Positions 24,775 through 33,889 of a stretch of DNA of 64,000 nucleotides are shown in pieces. A program made the translations under genes and the position numbers. The stretch spans positions 181,037 through 245,036 of the forward strand of contig NZ_FQVQ01000003.1 of assembly GCF_900129405.1 (NCBI RefSeq). The letters run 5' to 3'. The stretch comes from Flavobacterium fontis. GTDB lineage: Bacteria; Bacteroidota; Bacteroidia; Flavobacteriales; Flavobacteriaceae. The notes under the pieces were generated by a model, which searched no databases, was not told the DNA's origin, and saw only the letters and a program-made list of their open reading frames with translations. Position 1 is the first letter of the stretch; each line of letters starts with the position of its first letter.

Positions 24775-26058
24775 TTATTCATGAATTTGATTTAAGATCC
24801 AATTGGTCCAACTAATAACTGTAGAAGATCTTCTTTTAAATGTCTCAGGTGATTTAACATTATTCAACCTCGATTTTTTCATCATTTCAATTACTTCAAA
24901 TTTGCTGGGCATCTCAGAATTTTTTAGACAAAAATCTAGACATTTTTTAAAAACTTGATGGGTAAGAATTATTTTGATAAACTCTTTTTGTCTTTCAATA
25001 ATGTTTAGACTAAAAATTCTTTTACCATTATTTGTCAAATAACAGCCTACATTCCCATGAACATCTTTGTTAAAATCAACTAGGCCTAAATATTTAGCAG
25101 CATTTGAATAATAATCAGTTTGTCTTTTATCAAAATCGAAATTAGCTGTTATCATTTCTTTTGTCAAAAATTCATTCTGATTTAGTAGTTCACATAAATT
25201 AATGACTCGATCGAAACTGTCAGCTTGTGGGAAAGGAATACTAGGCTCAGGAATTGTTACAGTTTTTTCTAATAATTCAGATAATACTTCTAAGTTGAGG
25301 TTTCCATCCGAAAAAGTGTATTTTTTTTCTTTCTTCAAGAAGATAGAGTTGTAATCTTTTTCATTAGCAAATTCATATTCTCTTAAGTGAAATATCCCAT
25401 TTGAATAAGTTAAGAAAATTGGTTTAACTTTTTTTTGAATTTTATTTTTCCATAGAACGTAAGGATAAAAAAGTTGGCGAATCAAAAAATCATTAGAGAT
25501 ATAGTTTTTTGCCTCAATTAAATTTAAACTATCACTGCCCTCAAAACCACCATCGATTTCTATTTGCGATCTATCTACATATATAGTTTTCTTTCCGTTT
25601 TTTGAATTAATTTGGTAATCAAAAAATGAAGAACTCATTCGTCCATTAACAGTTGGAAACAATTCAATTTCGTTTGTAAAATCATTCAAAATTTTAGAAA
25701 CAAAAGCACAATTAATTGCGGTTGCTTCGCTTGTTATATCTGTGAAGTTTAAACTTTCTAAAAAATTAGGAAACTCAATTTTTACCGTCTCTACCTCATT
25801 GATGTTGAAGTCAAAAAAAGTCTCATAATTTCCAATACTATACCCACCTCTATTTGTTGGAAGTATGGATAAGTTATTTTTTGCAAAAATTTCGGGTAGC
25901 TGAGATTTATGATCAAATTTTGTCATTAATCTTGCTTGTCTTACATCGTTAATTTGTTCAGATGTAATTTCAAAGCTACCATTTTTCTCTATTTGATTAA
26001 TGATATTGAATTTTTCGAATAGAGAATTCCAAGCTATATCATTTTTTGATTTACTCAT
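24775..26058 (-). CDS. Type II restriction endonuclease
   Basis: A 427-residue protein immediately downstream of and overlapping a DNA adenine methyltransferase gene by 8 bases. A PD-(D/E)xK-like site is visible at IEIDGGFEGSDSLNLIEAKN (D169, E182, K184). The C-terminal third (RQTDYYSNAAKYLGLVD, then TNNGKRIFSLNIIERQKEFI) looks like a winged-helix DNA-binding part, as in several short-site type II enzymes. It should cut unmethylated sites of the partner enzyme; the site cannot be read from sequence. It is strongly AT-rich compared with recJ and rsmI on either side. Confidence 0.82.
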   Translation of the reverse strand: MSKSKNDIAWNSLFEKFNIINQIEKNGSFEITSEQINDVRQARLMTKFDHKSQLPEIFAKNNLSILPTNRGGYSIGNYETFFDFNINEVETVKIEFPNFLESLNFTDITSEATAINCAFVSKILNDFTNEIELFPTVNGRMSSSFFDYQINSKNGKKTIYVDRSQIEIDGGFEGSDSLNLIEAKNYISNDFLIRQLFYPYVLWKNKIQKKVKPIFLTYSNGIFHLREYEFANEKDYNSIFLKKEKKYTFSDGNLNLEVLSELLEKTVTIPEPSIPFPQADSFDRVINLCELLNQNEFLTKEMITANFDFDKRQTDYYSNAAKYLGLVDFNKDVHGNVGCYLTNNGKRIFSLNIIERQKEFIKIILTHQVFKKCLDFCLKNSEMPSKFEVIEMMKKSRLNNVKSPETFKRRSSTVISWTNWILNQIHE

Positions 26059-26896
26059 AATTTTTAATTAAAACTTCATCAACTTCTCCTCTATTGTTAG
26101 GATTTGAGTTAATAAATCTATTGGCTCTTACAATTTCAATGTTATAATCTTTGTATAAATCCATTATTTGTTGTGAAGCTGAATTTGACAATAAGAATTT
26201 TATGTTATTGTCGTTCAAAGTATCACAAACTTCTTTTAATCTTATTTGGTCAAAAATATCCCAACCCCCTTGAATATACCCTGTAAAATTTGAGGTTTCA
26301 GAGATTGGATGATAAGGAGGATCAAGATAGACAAATGATTTACTGTTTTTTTTAATATTTAATAAAATATCTGCATAATCATCATTTCTTATTTCAATAT
26401 TAGCTTTGTTAAGGTAATTACTTACAGCTTTTAAAACAGTTTCATTAACTATATTTGGATTTTTATAACGACCAAAAGGTGAGTTAAATTCTCCTGAATT
26501 ATTAACTCTGTATAGTCCGTTATAACAAGTTTTATTTAAATAAATTATCCGTGAAGCTTTTTCTACATTAGTCAATTTATTGTAGTCTTCGCTTCTATCT
26601 AAACTTCTAATATTATAGTAATATTCAGAATCATTAATATGAAGTTTTAAATTTTCAATTAGTTCTTCTGGATTATCTTTGATTGTTTGATAGACATTAA
26701 TTAATTCTGAATTAAAGTCATTGATTATACCTTTTTTTGGTTGTAAATCAAAAAATACAGCACCACCACCAATAAAAGGCTCAAAATAGTTGAGTTTATT
26801 GATGTCGTTTGGTAAATTTTCTTTTATGGAAGGCATTAATTGTCTTTTTCCGCCAACCCATTTTAAGAATGGAATAATTAACTTATTTTTTGACAT
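26051..26896 (-). CDS. Dam-like (D12 class) adenine-N6 DNA methyltransferase
   Basis: A 281-residue D12-class (alpha group) methyltransferase: FLKWVGGKRQL (residues 10-20) and FEPFIGGGAVFFDL (38-51) form the AdoMet site and DPPY (192-195) is the catalytic motif. It methylates adenine, possibly in GATC or a related site as many D12 enzymes do, and protects DNA from the endonuclease downstream. It is AT-rich and lies 10 bases downstream of rsmI, so it may use the rsmI transcript. Confidence 0.93.
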   Translation of the reverse strand: MSKNKLIIPFLKWVGGKRQLMPSIKENLPNDINKLNYFEPFIGGGAVFFDLQPKKGIINDFNSELINVYQTIKDNPEELIENLKLHINDSEYYYNIRSLDRSEDYNKLTNVEKASRIIYLNKTCYNGLYRVNNSGEFNSPFGRYKNPNIVNETVLKAVSNYLNKANIEIRNDDYADILLNIKKNSKSFVYLDPPYHPISETSNFTGYIQGGWDIFDQIRLKEVCDTLNDNNIKFLLSNSASQQIMDLYKDYNIEIVRANRFINSNPNNRGEVDEVLIKNYE

Positions 26897-26906
26897 TAAT
26901 CTTAAT

Positions 26907-27584
26907 TTATTTTGTAGGTTTCCCTGCCACTACAGCGACAATTTCGCCTTTCGGGGGTTTGGTTTCGTAATGTTTGAGAACCTCTTCGGCGGTGCCGCGA
27001 ATGGTTTCCTCGTGCAATTTGGTGATTTCTCGGGAAATCGATACCGGGCGATCGGGGCCAAAATACTGCACAAATTCGCCCAAGGTTTTCACCAATTTAT
27101 GGGGCGAAACATACAGAATAATCGTTCGCGTCTCTTCGGCGAGTTGCAGGTAGCGTGTTTGTCGACCCTTTTTTTCGGGTAAAAAACCTTCAAAAATAAA
27201 GCGATCGTTGGGCAACCCACTGTTCACCAAAGCCGGAACAAAAGCGGTGGCTCCGGGCAGGCAATCTACTTCAATCCCATGTTCTACACAGGCTCGGGTC
27301 AACAGAAATCCAGGATCGGAAATTGCAGGGGTGCCCGCATCACTGATCAAGGCCACGGTTTCTCCCGCTTGGATGCGTTTCACCCAATGGTCCACGGTTT
27401 TGTGTTCATTATGCATGTGATGACTTTGCATGGGTGTGGCAATGTCAAAATGCTTCAAGAGTTTACCGCTATTGCGGGTATCTTCTGCCAAAATGATATC
27501 GGCCTCCTGCAAGACTTTTACGGCACGAAACGTCATGTCGTCTAAGTTGCCAATAGGCGTAGGGACCAAATACAATTTACCCAT
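26907..27584 (-). CDS. rsmI: 16S rRNA (cytidine-2'-O)-methyltransferase RsmI
   Basis: A 225-residue tetrapyrrole-methylase-fold enzyme: LYLVPTPIGNLDDMTFRAVKVL at the start, AEDTRNSGKLLKHF, and the cofactor loop ALISDAGTPAISDPG. RsmI modifies C1402 of 16S rRNA. The start codon directly follows the stop of the upstream acidic protein gene (TAA then ATG), so they are coupled. Length is close to the short Bacteroidota form. Confidence 0.96.
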   Translation of the reverse strand: MGKLYLVPTPIGNLDDMTFRAVKVLQEADIILAEDTRNSGKLLKHFDIATPMQSHHMHNEHKTVDHWVKRIQAGETVALISDAGTPAISDPGFLLTRACVEHGIEVDCLPGATAFVPALVNSGLPNDRFIFEGFLPEKKGRQTRYLQLAEETRTIILYVSPHKLVKTLGEFVQYFGPDRPVSISREITKLHEETIRGTAEEVLKHYETKPPKGEIVAVVAGKPTK

Positions 27585-28529
27585 TTACGAGAATTTTTTG
27601 GCAACGATGGCGATAAATCGTTCGGCATAATCGTCGACTCCATCCCAATTGTTGTAATCGGGTTTGATGATTTCGTCGATAAAATCTTTAGCTTCAGGAA
27701 ACGTGGAGAAGGTATTTAATTGCGACAGGACCCGGTTGTAATCTTCGGTGCTGTCGGCAAACAAATATTTCACGAAGGCAATTTTATCGTTTAAGCCAAT
27801 ATTGATGCTTTTGGAATGCAATTCATTGAGTGATTTCCCTTGTTCGTCGATTACCGTTTTAAGCGAGGGGGGCACGACTACATCGTCGGGTTTGACAAAA
27901 ATGGGTTCGGTGTAATTTTCGCCCAATAACTCTTCAAAGGAAATTTGTTTGGGCTCGTCTTTTTTAGGCGCCTCAACGACGGGGTCTTCTATGGGAGTGG
28001 TGGGCAGCTCAGGCTCAGAAAGGGCTGCTGTTTCCTCCATTGGCTCTGCGGCCAATTCAAAAATAGGTTCAAAATCCAAGTCCGATTTGGCCTCCGTCAT
28101 GGGAACATCCTCCTCTATTTCTTCTTCCTCCAACGTAATTTCTCCCACAATAACGGGTTCTTCCTCTATAGTTTCGGCTTCTACAACGGCTTCGGTTTCA
28201 ATCACTTCTTCAACGTCTTCCACTTTTTCCACTTCATCTTCCACTACCGCAGGCGTTTCTTCCACCACTACAGGGGTTTCTTCCACAACGGGTGCTGCTT
28301 CTACCACCGCCTCGGGAATATCCAAAGCAGCGGCCAATTTGGCTTCCAAATCTTCGACGGCCACATCGTTTTTGACGACTTCAAAGTGATCGCCATAAAA
28401 TTTTAAAACCGCTAGGGTTTCGTATAATTTTCGGGTTTCCGTGTAGAGTTGGTCTACTTCCGATTTGTTGCGAAGTTTTAAAATGCGGTGTGCAATACTA
28501 ATCAATTCAGCTTCCAGTCTTTTTTTCAT
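27585..28529 (-). CDS. Acidic low-complexity protein, conserved C-terminus
   Basis: A 314-residue protein in three parts: a helical N-terminus (residues 1-75), a very acidic middle (about 75-205) made of irregular PVVEE, EVEKVED and EEPVIVGE repeats that is probably disordered, and a folded C-terminal 100 residues (LNIGLNDKIAFVKYLF-like, then FPEAKDFIDEIIKPDYNNW). It has no signal peptide or membrane helix. Proteins of this layout occur upstream of rsmI in flavobacteria, but no function is known to me. The stop codon abuts the rsmI start. Confidence 0.75.
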   Translation of the reverse strand: MKKRLEAELISIAHRILKLRNKSEVDQLYTETRKLYETLAVLKFYGDHFEVVKNDVAVEDLEAKLAAALDIPEAVVEAAPVVEETPVVVEETPAVVEDEVEKVEDVEEVIETEAVVEAETIEEEPVIVGEITLEEEEIEEDVPMTEAKSDLDFEPIFELAAEPMEETAALSEPELPTTPIEDPVVEAPKKDEPKQISFEELLGENYTEPIFVKPDDVVVPPSLKTVIDEQGKSLNELHSKSINIGLNDKIAFVKYLFADSTEDYNRVLSQLNTFSTFPEAKDFIDEIIKPDYNNWDGVDDYAERFIAIVAKKFS

Positions 28530-28728
28530 GGTGCATTACAATTTTGGGTATACAAGCGCTACCTTAGGGTAGTCGGCGTTGGGTCTTTTGTACGGTCATT
28601 TCCTTCAAAAATATGCAAACTCTTCATAACTTTATCCTAATAACCGGAGCAAGTCAGGGGAATTTTGATATTTTTGTTTCTGTACAAATGTAACAGAAAA
28701 ACCTAAATTCATCTAACCAATTTAGTAA

Positions 28729-29355
28729 ATGTTTTTAGAAAATACGGTTAATCACGAAGAGCAATTTGGGTGGATAGAAGTCATCTGCGGCTCCATGTTT
28801 TCGGGGAAAACAGAGGAATTGATTCGGCGTTTACGTCGGGCGCAATTTGCCAAACAAAAAGTAGAAATTTTCAAACCTGCTATCGATGTGCGTTATGATG
28901 AAGAAATGGTAGTTTCGCACAACAAAAATGAAATTCGCTCCACTCCGGTTCCTGCTGCCGCCAACATTGCTATTTTGGCGCAAGGTTGCGATGTGGTAGG
29001 GATTGATGAAGCCCAGTTTTTTGACGATGAAATCGTAAAAATATGCAATGATTTGGCCAATTCAGGGATTCGGGTCATTGTGGCCGGCCTCGATATGGAT
29101 TTTAAAGGAAATCCTTTCGGACCCATGCCCGCGCTCATGGCTACCGCCGAATATGTAACTAAAGTCCACGCTGTATGCACCCGCACGGGGAATCTCGCCC
29201 ATTACAGTTACCGCAAATCCAATAACGACAATCTCGTTCTTTTGGGGGAAACCGAAGAATACGAACCGCTTAGTCGTGCCGCTTATTATAAAGCAATGCG
29301 CGAACATATTGAAGTCAACGACCCTGAGGATTTATCGACCGAACCCAATTCCTAA
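28729..29355 (+). CDS. tdk: Thymidine kinase
   Basis: A 208-residue type II thymidine kinase. The P-loop is [15 protein letters not shown] (residues about 20-34), the catalytic DEAQFF follows, and the lasso region reads [14 protein letters not shown]. The two-CxxC structural zinc site of enteric Tdk is reduced to a single Cys there, as in many Bacteroidota enzymes. It phosphorylates thymidine for salvage. A TATTTTTG box lies at 28669-28676. The murF-alr gene follows after 5 bases. Confidence 0.95.
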   Translation: MFLENTVNHEEQFGWIEVICGSMFSGKTEELIRRLRRAQFAKQKVEIFKPAIDVRYDEEMVVSHNKNEIRSTPVPAAANIAILAQGCDVVGIDEAQFFDDEIVKICNDLANSGIRVIVAGLDMDFKGNPFGPMPALMATAEYVTKVHAVCTRTGNLAHYSYRKSNNDNLVLLGETEEYEPLSRAAYYKAMREHIEVNDPEDLSTEPNS

Positions 29356-29360
29356 CTGCT

Positions 29361-31805
29361 GTGACACGTTCCATTCGAACCCTCATTCCCATTTTGAAAG
29401 CGCAATTTCAAGGACCGCATGATATCGCGATTGTAGATGCCGTCTCTATTGATAGCCGTTCACTTCAAAATGGCCCGCACACCTTGTTTTTTGCCTTGCG
29501 CGGGCCGAATCACGATGGGCATAATTTTTTGGAAACGGTCTATGCGCAAGGGGTGACCAATTTTGTGGTTCATAGCATACCCGAAAGCTTGGTGGGGAAA
29601 GCTAATTTTTTAATTGTTCCCGACACTTTGGTAGCCTTGCAACAATTGGCCACGGCTTACCGTTCGGAATTTTCGTTTCCCATCATTGGCGTAACGGGGA
29701 GCAACGGAAAAACCATAGTCAAAGAATGGCTTAACTTTTTGTTGAGTCCCGATTATCATATCATTCGCAGTCCCAAAAGTTACAACTCACAAGTTGGGGT
29801 GCCTTTGTCGGTATTGGGCATAAATGAAAAACACAACCTAGGTATTTTTGAAGCAGGGATTTCCACGGTAGGTGAAATGGTGCATTTGCAAAAAATTATC
29901 CAACCTACCCTTGGAATCCTCACCAATATCGGTTCGGCGCACGATGAAGGTTTTCAAAGTGCGGGGGAGAAAATCAAAGAGAAGCTTACGTTATTTTCGG
30001 CCGTTGAGCTTTTGATTTTAAATAAAAACCGAACAATTGAAGCCTTTTTGCCGCCTTCAATACGCACATTTACGTGGAGTTCGGATGATAAAAAAGCGGA
30101 TGTGTTTGTCATGGCCAATGAGCATGCTGACTTCACCGAATTGCGCATTACCTATCAAAAACAATGTTTTAAAGTTGTCATTCCTTTTTCGGATTTTGCC
30201 TCTATCGAAAATGCGATGCATTGTTTGATGGTGCTGTTGTACTTGCGTTATGATGAGGCAGTGATTCAAGAACGCATGGCGCAATTGTATCCTGTAGAAA
30301 TGCGACTGAAAGTCAAAAACGGCCAGCACCAAACGCGTATAATTGACGACAGTTACAGTTCGGACTTCCAATCATTGAAAATCGCTTTAGATTTTTTGGA
30401 AAGTCAGCAGCAGTATAAAAAGAAAACACTTATTCTCTCGGATATTTTTCAAAGTGGGTTGGACAATGATGCCTTGTATGCACAAGTTTCCTTGCTAGTG
30501 GTGTCCAATCATATCAACCGCGTGATTGCCATTGGGCCAACAATCAGTGCCTACAAACGGAAGTTTCCCAATTGTTTGGCTTTCCCATCGACCCAAGCCT
30601 TTTTGGAAGTCATCGATAGCGTGGTTTTTGAACAAGAAACGATACTCATTAAAGGCGCACGTCATTTTCATTTTGAAGATATCGTGACAGTTTTGGAGGA
30701 GAAAACGCACGAAACGGTGCTTGAAATCAATCTCAATGCCATCAGTCATAACCTCAATTTTTACAAAGCTAAATTACAATCCAATACCAAACTGATGGTC
30801 ATGGTTAAAGCGTTCAGTTATGGCAATGGAGGATATGAAATTGCCAAATTGCTCGCCCATCACAAGGTAGATTATCTGGGAGTAGCATTTGCCGATGAAG
30901 GAGTGGCGTTAAAACAAGCGGGAATCCAATTGCCAATTATGGTTTTGAATCCTGAGAGCACGAGTTATCCTTCGTTGATGCAACACGCGCTCGAACCCGA
31001 GATTTACTCTTTAAAAGGGTTGAATGCTTTTGTCAAATTGGCCGAACAGAAAAAATTGAAGCGTTTTCCTATTCATATCAAACTCGATACGGGGATGCAC
31101 CGATTGGGATTTATGGAACAAGACATTCCCGCTTTGATTGCCCGTTTGCAGCAAACCCAAGCGGTGGAAGTGAAAAGTATTTTGTCGCATTTGGCCGCGA
31201 GTGACGACATGAAGTTTGTCGATTTTACCCTCGCCCAACTTACTTTGTTTGACGCGTTGTCGACGCAAATGATGGAGGCATTGGAAATACAACCCATTCG
31301 CCATATTTTAAATACGTCGGGCATTTCCAATTTCGGTCAAGCGCAATACGATATGGTGCGTTTAGGCATCGGCTTGTATGGAATATCCAATGACGAAGAC
31401 GAACAAAAATTACTGGAGCAAGTCGCCACCCTAAAGTCGGTCATTTCGCAAATTCGGGTCATCGAACCCGGAGAAAGCGTGGGGTACAGCCGCCGATTTA
31501 TGGCCGAACGCCCAACGTGTGTCGCTACGGTGCCCATTGGTTACGCCGACGGAATCTCACGCCATTGGGGCAACGGTAAAGGGTATGTCACGGTTAAAAA
31601 TAAAAAAGCTCCTATACTCGGTAGCATTTGCATGGACATGTTGATGGTCGATGTGACCGATATCGACTGCAAGGAAGGCCATGAGGTGATTGTTTTTGGA
31701 AAAGACCCTTCGGTGATGCACATGGCCAAAGTATTGGATACCATTCCTTACGAAATTATGACTTCGATTTCCCAACGGGTGAAGCGAATTTTTTACCGCG
31801 AGTAA
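29361..31805 (+). CDS. Bifunctional MurF ligase / alanine racemase
   Basis: An 814-residue fusion typical of Bacteroidota. The N-terminal half (about 1-445) is UDP-MurNAc-tripeptide:D-alanyl-D-alanine ligase with the ATP loop GVTGSNGKTIVKEW. The C-terminal half (about 450-814) is alanine racemase with the PLP lysine in VMVKAFSYGNG and the second catalytic Tyr in SVGYSRRF. The fusion couples D-Ala supply with its addition to the peptidoglycan precursor. The start is GTG at 29361, 5 bases after tdk. Confidence 0.95.
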   Translation: MTRSIRTLIPILKAQFQGPHDIAIVDAVSIDSRSLQNGPHTLFFALRGPNHDGHNFLETVYAQGVTNFVVHSIPESLVGKANFLIVPDTLVALQQLATAYRSEFSFPIIGVTGSNGKTIVKEWLNFLLSPDYHIIRSPKSYNSQVGVPLSVLGINEKHNLGIFEAGISTVGEMVHLQKIIQPTLGILTNIGSAHDEGFQSAGEKIKEKLTLFSAVELLILNKNRTIEAFLPPSIRTFTWSSDDKKADVFVMANEHADFTELRITYQKQCFKVVIPFSDFASIENAMHCLMVLLYLRYDEAVIQERMAQLYPVEMRLKVKNGQHQTRIIDDSYSSDFQSLKIALDFLESQQQYKKKTLILSDIFQSGLDNDALYAQVSLLVVSNHINRVIAIGPTISAYKRKFPNCLAFPSTQAFLEVIDSVVFEQETILIKGARHFHFEDIVTVLEEKTHETVLEINLNAISHNLNFYKAKLQSNTKLMVMVKAFSYGNGGYEIAKLLAHHKVDYLGVAFADEGVALKQAGIQLPIMVLNPESTSYPSLMQHALEPEIYSLKGLNAFVKLAEQKKLKRFPIHIKLDTGMHRLGFMEQDIPALIARLQQTQAVEVKSILSHLAASDDMKFVDFTLAQLTLFDALSTQMMEALEIQPIRHILNTSGISNFGQAQYDMVRLGIGLYGISNDEDEQKLLEQVATLKSVISQIRVIEPGESVGYSRRFMAERPTCVATVPIGYADGISRHWGNGKGYVTVKNKKAPILGSICMDMLMVDVTDIDCKEGHEVIVFGKDPSVMHMAKVLDTIPYEIMTSISQRVKRIFYRE

Positions 31806-31845
31806 TTTTTTAGGGTAAAAAATCTAAATTTATTGTTAAAATTCA

Positions 31846-31853
31846 TAGCTTTG
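31846..31853 (+). promoter_or_regulatory. -7 box of mscL
   Basis: TAGCTTTG, a perfect TAnnTTTG match 28 bases before the mscL start. A TTG at 31833-31835 is too close (10 bases) to be the usual -33 box. Confidence 0.5.
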
Positions 31854-31881
31854 ATACTCTAACCTTAAAAAACGAATAAAA

Positions 31882-32259
31882 ATGGGAATGGTATCAGAAT
31901 TTAAACAATTTGCCATGAAAGGCAATGTGGTTGATTTAGCAATCGGGGTAATTATAGGTGGTGCTTTTAGTAAAATTGTTAGCTCGTTCATTGACGATGT
32001 AATTACACCTTTGTTGTTAAAGCCCGCTTTAGAAGCAGCAAACCTTCAAAAAATCGAAGATTTAACCATTTTGGGTGGAGTCAAATATGGGATGTTTCTA
32101 TCGGCAATTATTAACTTCATAATCGTTGCTTTTGTGTTATTTCTTTTGGTGAAAGGAATGAATGCCGCGAAGAAAAAAGAAGAAGCCGCTCCAGCAGCAC
32201 CTGCGGGTCCCACACAAGAGCAATTGTTAGCCGAAATTCGCGATTTGTTGAAGAAGTAA
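31882..32259 (+). CDS. mscL: Large-conductance mechanosensitive channel
   Basis: A 125-residue MscL. The N-terminal amphipathic segment EFKQFAMKGNVVDLAIGVIIGGAFSKIVSS and the second helix ISAIINFIIVAFVLFLLVKGMN match the family, with a C-terminal helix (EEQLLAEIRDLLKK type) after a short Ala/Pro linker. It forms a homopentamer in the inner membrane that opens on hypo-osmotic shock. The start could be ATG 31882 or the third codon. Confidence 0.96.
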   Translation: MGMVSEFKQFAMKGNVVDLAIGVIIGGAFSKIVSSFIDDVITPLLLKPALEAANLQKIEDLTILGGVKYGMFLSAIINFIIVAFVLFLLVKGMNAAKKKEEAAPAAPAGPTQEQLLAEIRDLLKK

Positions 32260-32282
32260 ACCGCTACCTATATATTCTAACT

Positions 32283-32314
32283 AAAGCCACTCCAATGCGG
32301 GTGGTTTTTCTTTT
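32283..32314 (+). terminator. mscL terminator
   Basis: AAAGCCACTC pairs with GGGTGGTTTT around a 6-base loop, followed by further T-rich sequence. Confidence 0.75.
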
Positions 32315-32345
32315 TTAAAATGCACCAACCGACCTAATTTCTCGT

Positions 32346-32353
32346 TATTTTTG
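32346..32353 (+). promoter_or_regulatory. -7 box of asd
   Basis: TATTTTTG, a perfect match to TAnnTTTG, 75 bases before the asd start, leaving a leader of about 70 bases. Confidence 0.5.
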
Positions 32354-32358
32354 CGTGA

Positions 32359-32390
32359 CGGTTCAAGAAGCTGCTCCGTTTCTTGAATCG
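32359..32390 (+). promoter_or_regulatory. Stable hairpin in the asd leader
   Basis: CGGTTCAAGAA (32359-32369) pairs with TTCTTGAATCG (32380-32390) in an 11-bp stem (one G-U pair) with a 10-base loop. No T-run follows, so it is not an intrinsic terminator. It begins within about 6 bases of the -7 box and so is at the very 5' end of the transcript. Confidence 0.6.
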
Positions 32391-32427
32391 CAAACTACTT
32401 AAATTTCAACTAAAAAAAATAAAGACC

Positions 32428-33417
32428 ATGAAAGTTGCCGTTGTTGGTGCTACCGGTATGGTAGGCGAAGTGATGCTACAAATGTTAGCCGATCGAAATT
32501 TTCCCGTAACCGAATTAATTCCCGTCGCTTCCGAGAAGTCGGTCGGAAAAGAAATCACCTGGAAAGGGAAGGGCTACACCGTAGTCGGATTGCAAACAGC
32601 GGTTGATAGGCACCCCGATATCGCGTTGTTTTCCGCAGGCGGCCAAACCTCACTCGATTGGGCACCAAAATTTGCCGAAGTGGGCACCACCGTCATCGAC
32701 AACTCTTCCGCATGGCGCATGGATCCAACCAAGAAATTGGTCGTACCCGAAATCAATGCGCACGAATTGACCAAAGCCGATAAAATCATTGCCAATCCCA
32801 ACTGTTCTACCATTCAAATGGTGATGGTTTTGGCTCCACTACACAAAAAATACGGTGTAAAACGCGTGGTCGTTTCCACCTATCAATCCATCACTGGAAC
32901 GGGTGTGAAAGCCGTGCAGCAATTGGAAAATGAATACGCCGGCGTGCAAGGGGAGATGGCCTACAAATACCAAATCCACCGCAACGCCATTCCACAATGC
33001 GACGTGTTTGAAGACAACGGCTACACCAAAGAGGAGATGAAACTCACCCGCGAAACCAAAAAAATCATCGGCGACGACACGATTCATGTGACGGCCACCG
33101 CCATTCGTATTCCCGTAGTTGGGGGCCACAGTGAGGCGTTGAATGTAGAGTTTCATCATCCGTGTAACTTGAATGAGATCCGCGAAATCTTACACCATAC
33201 CCCCGGCGTAGTCGTGCAAGATAATACCGACACTTATACCTATCCGATGCCGCTGTATGCTCATGGAAAAGATGAGGTATTTGTGGGACGCATTCGCCAA
33301 GATGAAAGTCAGCCCAATACGGTAAATATGTGGGTAGTGGCCGATAATTTACGCAAAGGAGCGGCCACCAATGCCATTCAAATTGCCGAATATTTGGTAG
33401 CGCAAGGACTCGTATAA
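32428..33417 (+). CDS. asd: Aspartate-semialdehyde dehydrogenase
   Basis: A 329-residue Asd: NADP site VAVVGATGMVGEVML, catalytic Cys126 in NPNCSTIQ, and the later RIPVVGGHSEALNVEF segment with the catalytic His. It reduces aspartyl phosphate to the semialdehyde, the step after aspartate kinase in lysine, threonine and methionine synthesis. The ATG at 32428 is used; an in-frame TTG 45 bases upstream would add a non-family extension. Confidence 0.96.
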   Translation: MKVAVVGATGMVGEVMLQMLADRNFPVTELIPVASEKSVGKEITWKGKGYTVVGLQTAVDRHPDIALFSAGGQTSLDWAPKFAEVGTTVIDNSSAWRMDPTKKLVVPEINAHELTKADKIIANPNCSTIQMVMVLAPLHKKYGVKRVVVSTYQSITGTGVKAVQQLENEYAGVQGEMAYKYQIHRNAIPQCDVFEDNGYTKEEMKLTRETKKIIGDDTIHVTATAIRIPVVGGHSEALNVEFHHPCNLNEIREILHHTPGVVVQDNTDTYTYPMPLYAHGKDEVFVGRIRQDESQPNTVNMWVVADNLRKGAATNAIQIAEYLVAQGLV

Positions 33418-33493
33418 TCCGCTTCCTACAAAATATCTTCCCGTCGGTTCTTAAAAAAATGGTAAATCGACGGGAATTTTTTTGCCGAAACTT

Positions 33494-33501
33494 TATCTTT
33501 G
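33494..33501 (+). promoter_or_regulatory. -7 box of the metal-uptake-like locus
   Basis: TATCTTTG, a perfect match. It ends only 4 bases before the first ATG, so the transcript would have almost no leader if this box is used. Confidence 0.45.
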
Positions 33502-33505
33502 ACCC

Positions 33506-33856
33506 ATGATGAATGTTCGTCGGTTACTTTTTGGTGGTATTTTATCCCTCGCCTTTTTGGGAGTTGTCGTCTTGCAGGCGGTCCATGAGGTGGGGCATAT
33601 TGCGCACGAATTTGAAACGGCGCACTGCCATCATCATTATACCCAAGGGACTACCGAAGTTTCTCACGCGCATCATGATTATGAAAAGTGTTTTCAATGT
33701 GAGTTTGCTTTTGGGGCTTACTTAAAACCCATTGCATTGGGATTCACGCTTTGGCCGGATTCCAATTTCCCTGAGGAATTATTTTCTTTCCATAGTATTT
33801 CGATTTCCGGATATTCCGGTTTTCACCCCGCCCTTCGCGCACCGCCTTTAGGATAA
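33506..33856 (+). CDS. His-rich exported or membrane-anchored protein
   Basis: A 116-residue protein with an N-terminal hydrophobic segment (residues 5-25) and a histidine cluster between about 28 and 62: HEVGHIAHEFE, HCHHHYTQ, SHAHHDYEKC, with a CxxC pair (KCFQCEF). This is the pattern of small flavobacterial proteins found before metal-linked TonB receptors; they probably bind zinc, copper or another divalent metal outside the inner membrane. No enzyme domain is seen. The receptor gene follows within 34 bases. ATG 33506 or 33509 can serve as start. Confidence 0.75.
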   Translation: MMNVRRLLFGGILSLAFLGVVVLQAVHEVGHIAHEFETAHCHHHYTQGTTEVSHAHHDYEKCFQCEFAFGAYLKPIALGFTLWPDSNFPEELFSFHSISISGYSGFHPALRAPPLG

Positions 33857-33889
33857 TACACTCGTTTGTATGATCTTAATGCATTATCC

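Noticed and set aside
27945..28406. Two plus-strand frames opposite the acidic protein, one Ser/Thr-rich and one Phe-rich
   Set aside because: They are antisense translations of GAA/GAG/GTT-rich codons in a low-complexity region, with no start context or family match.
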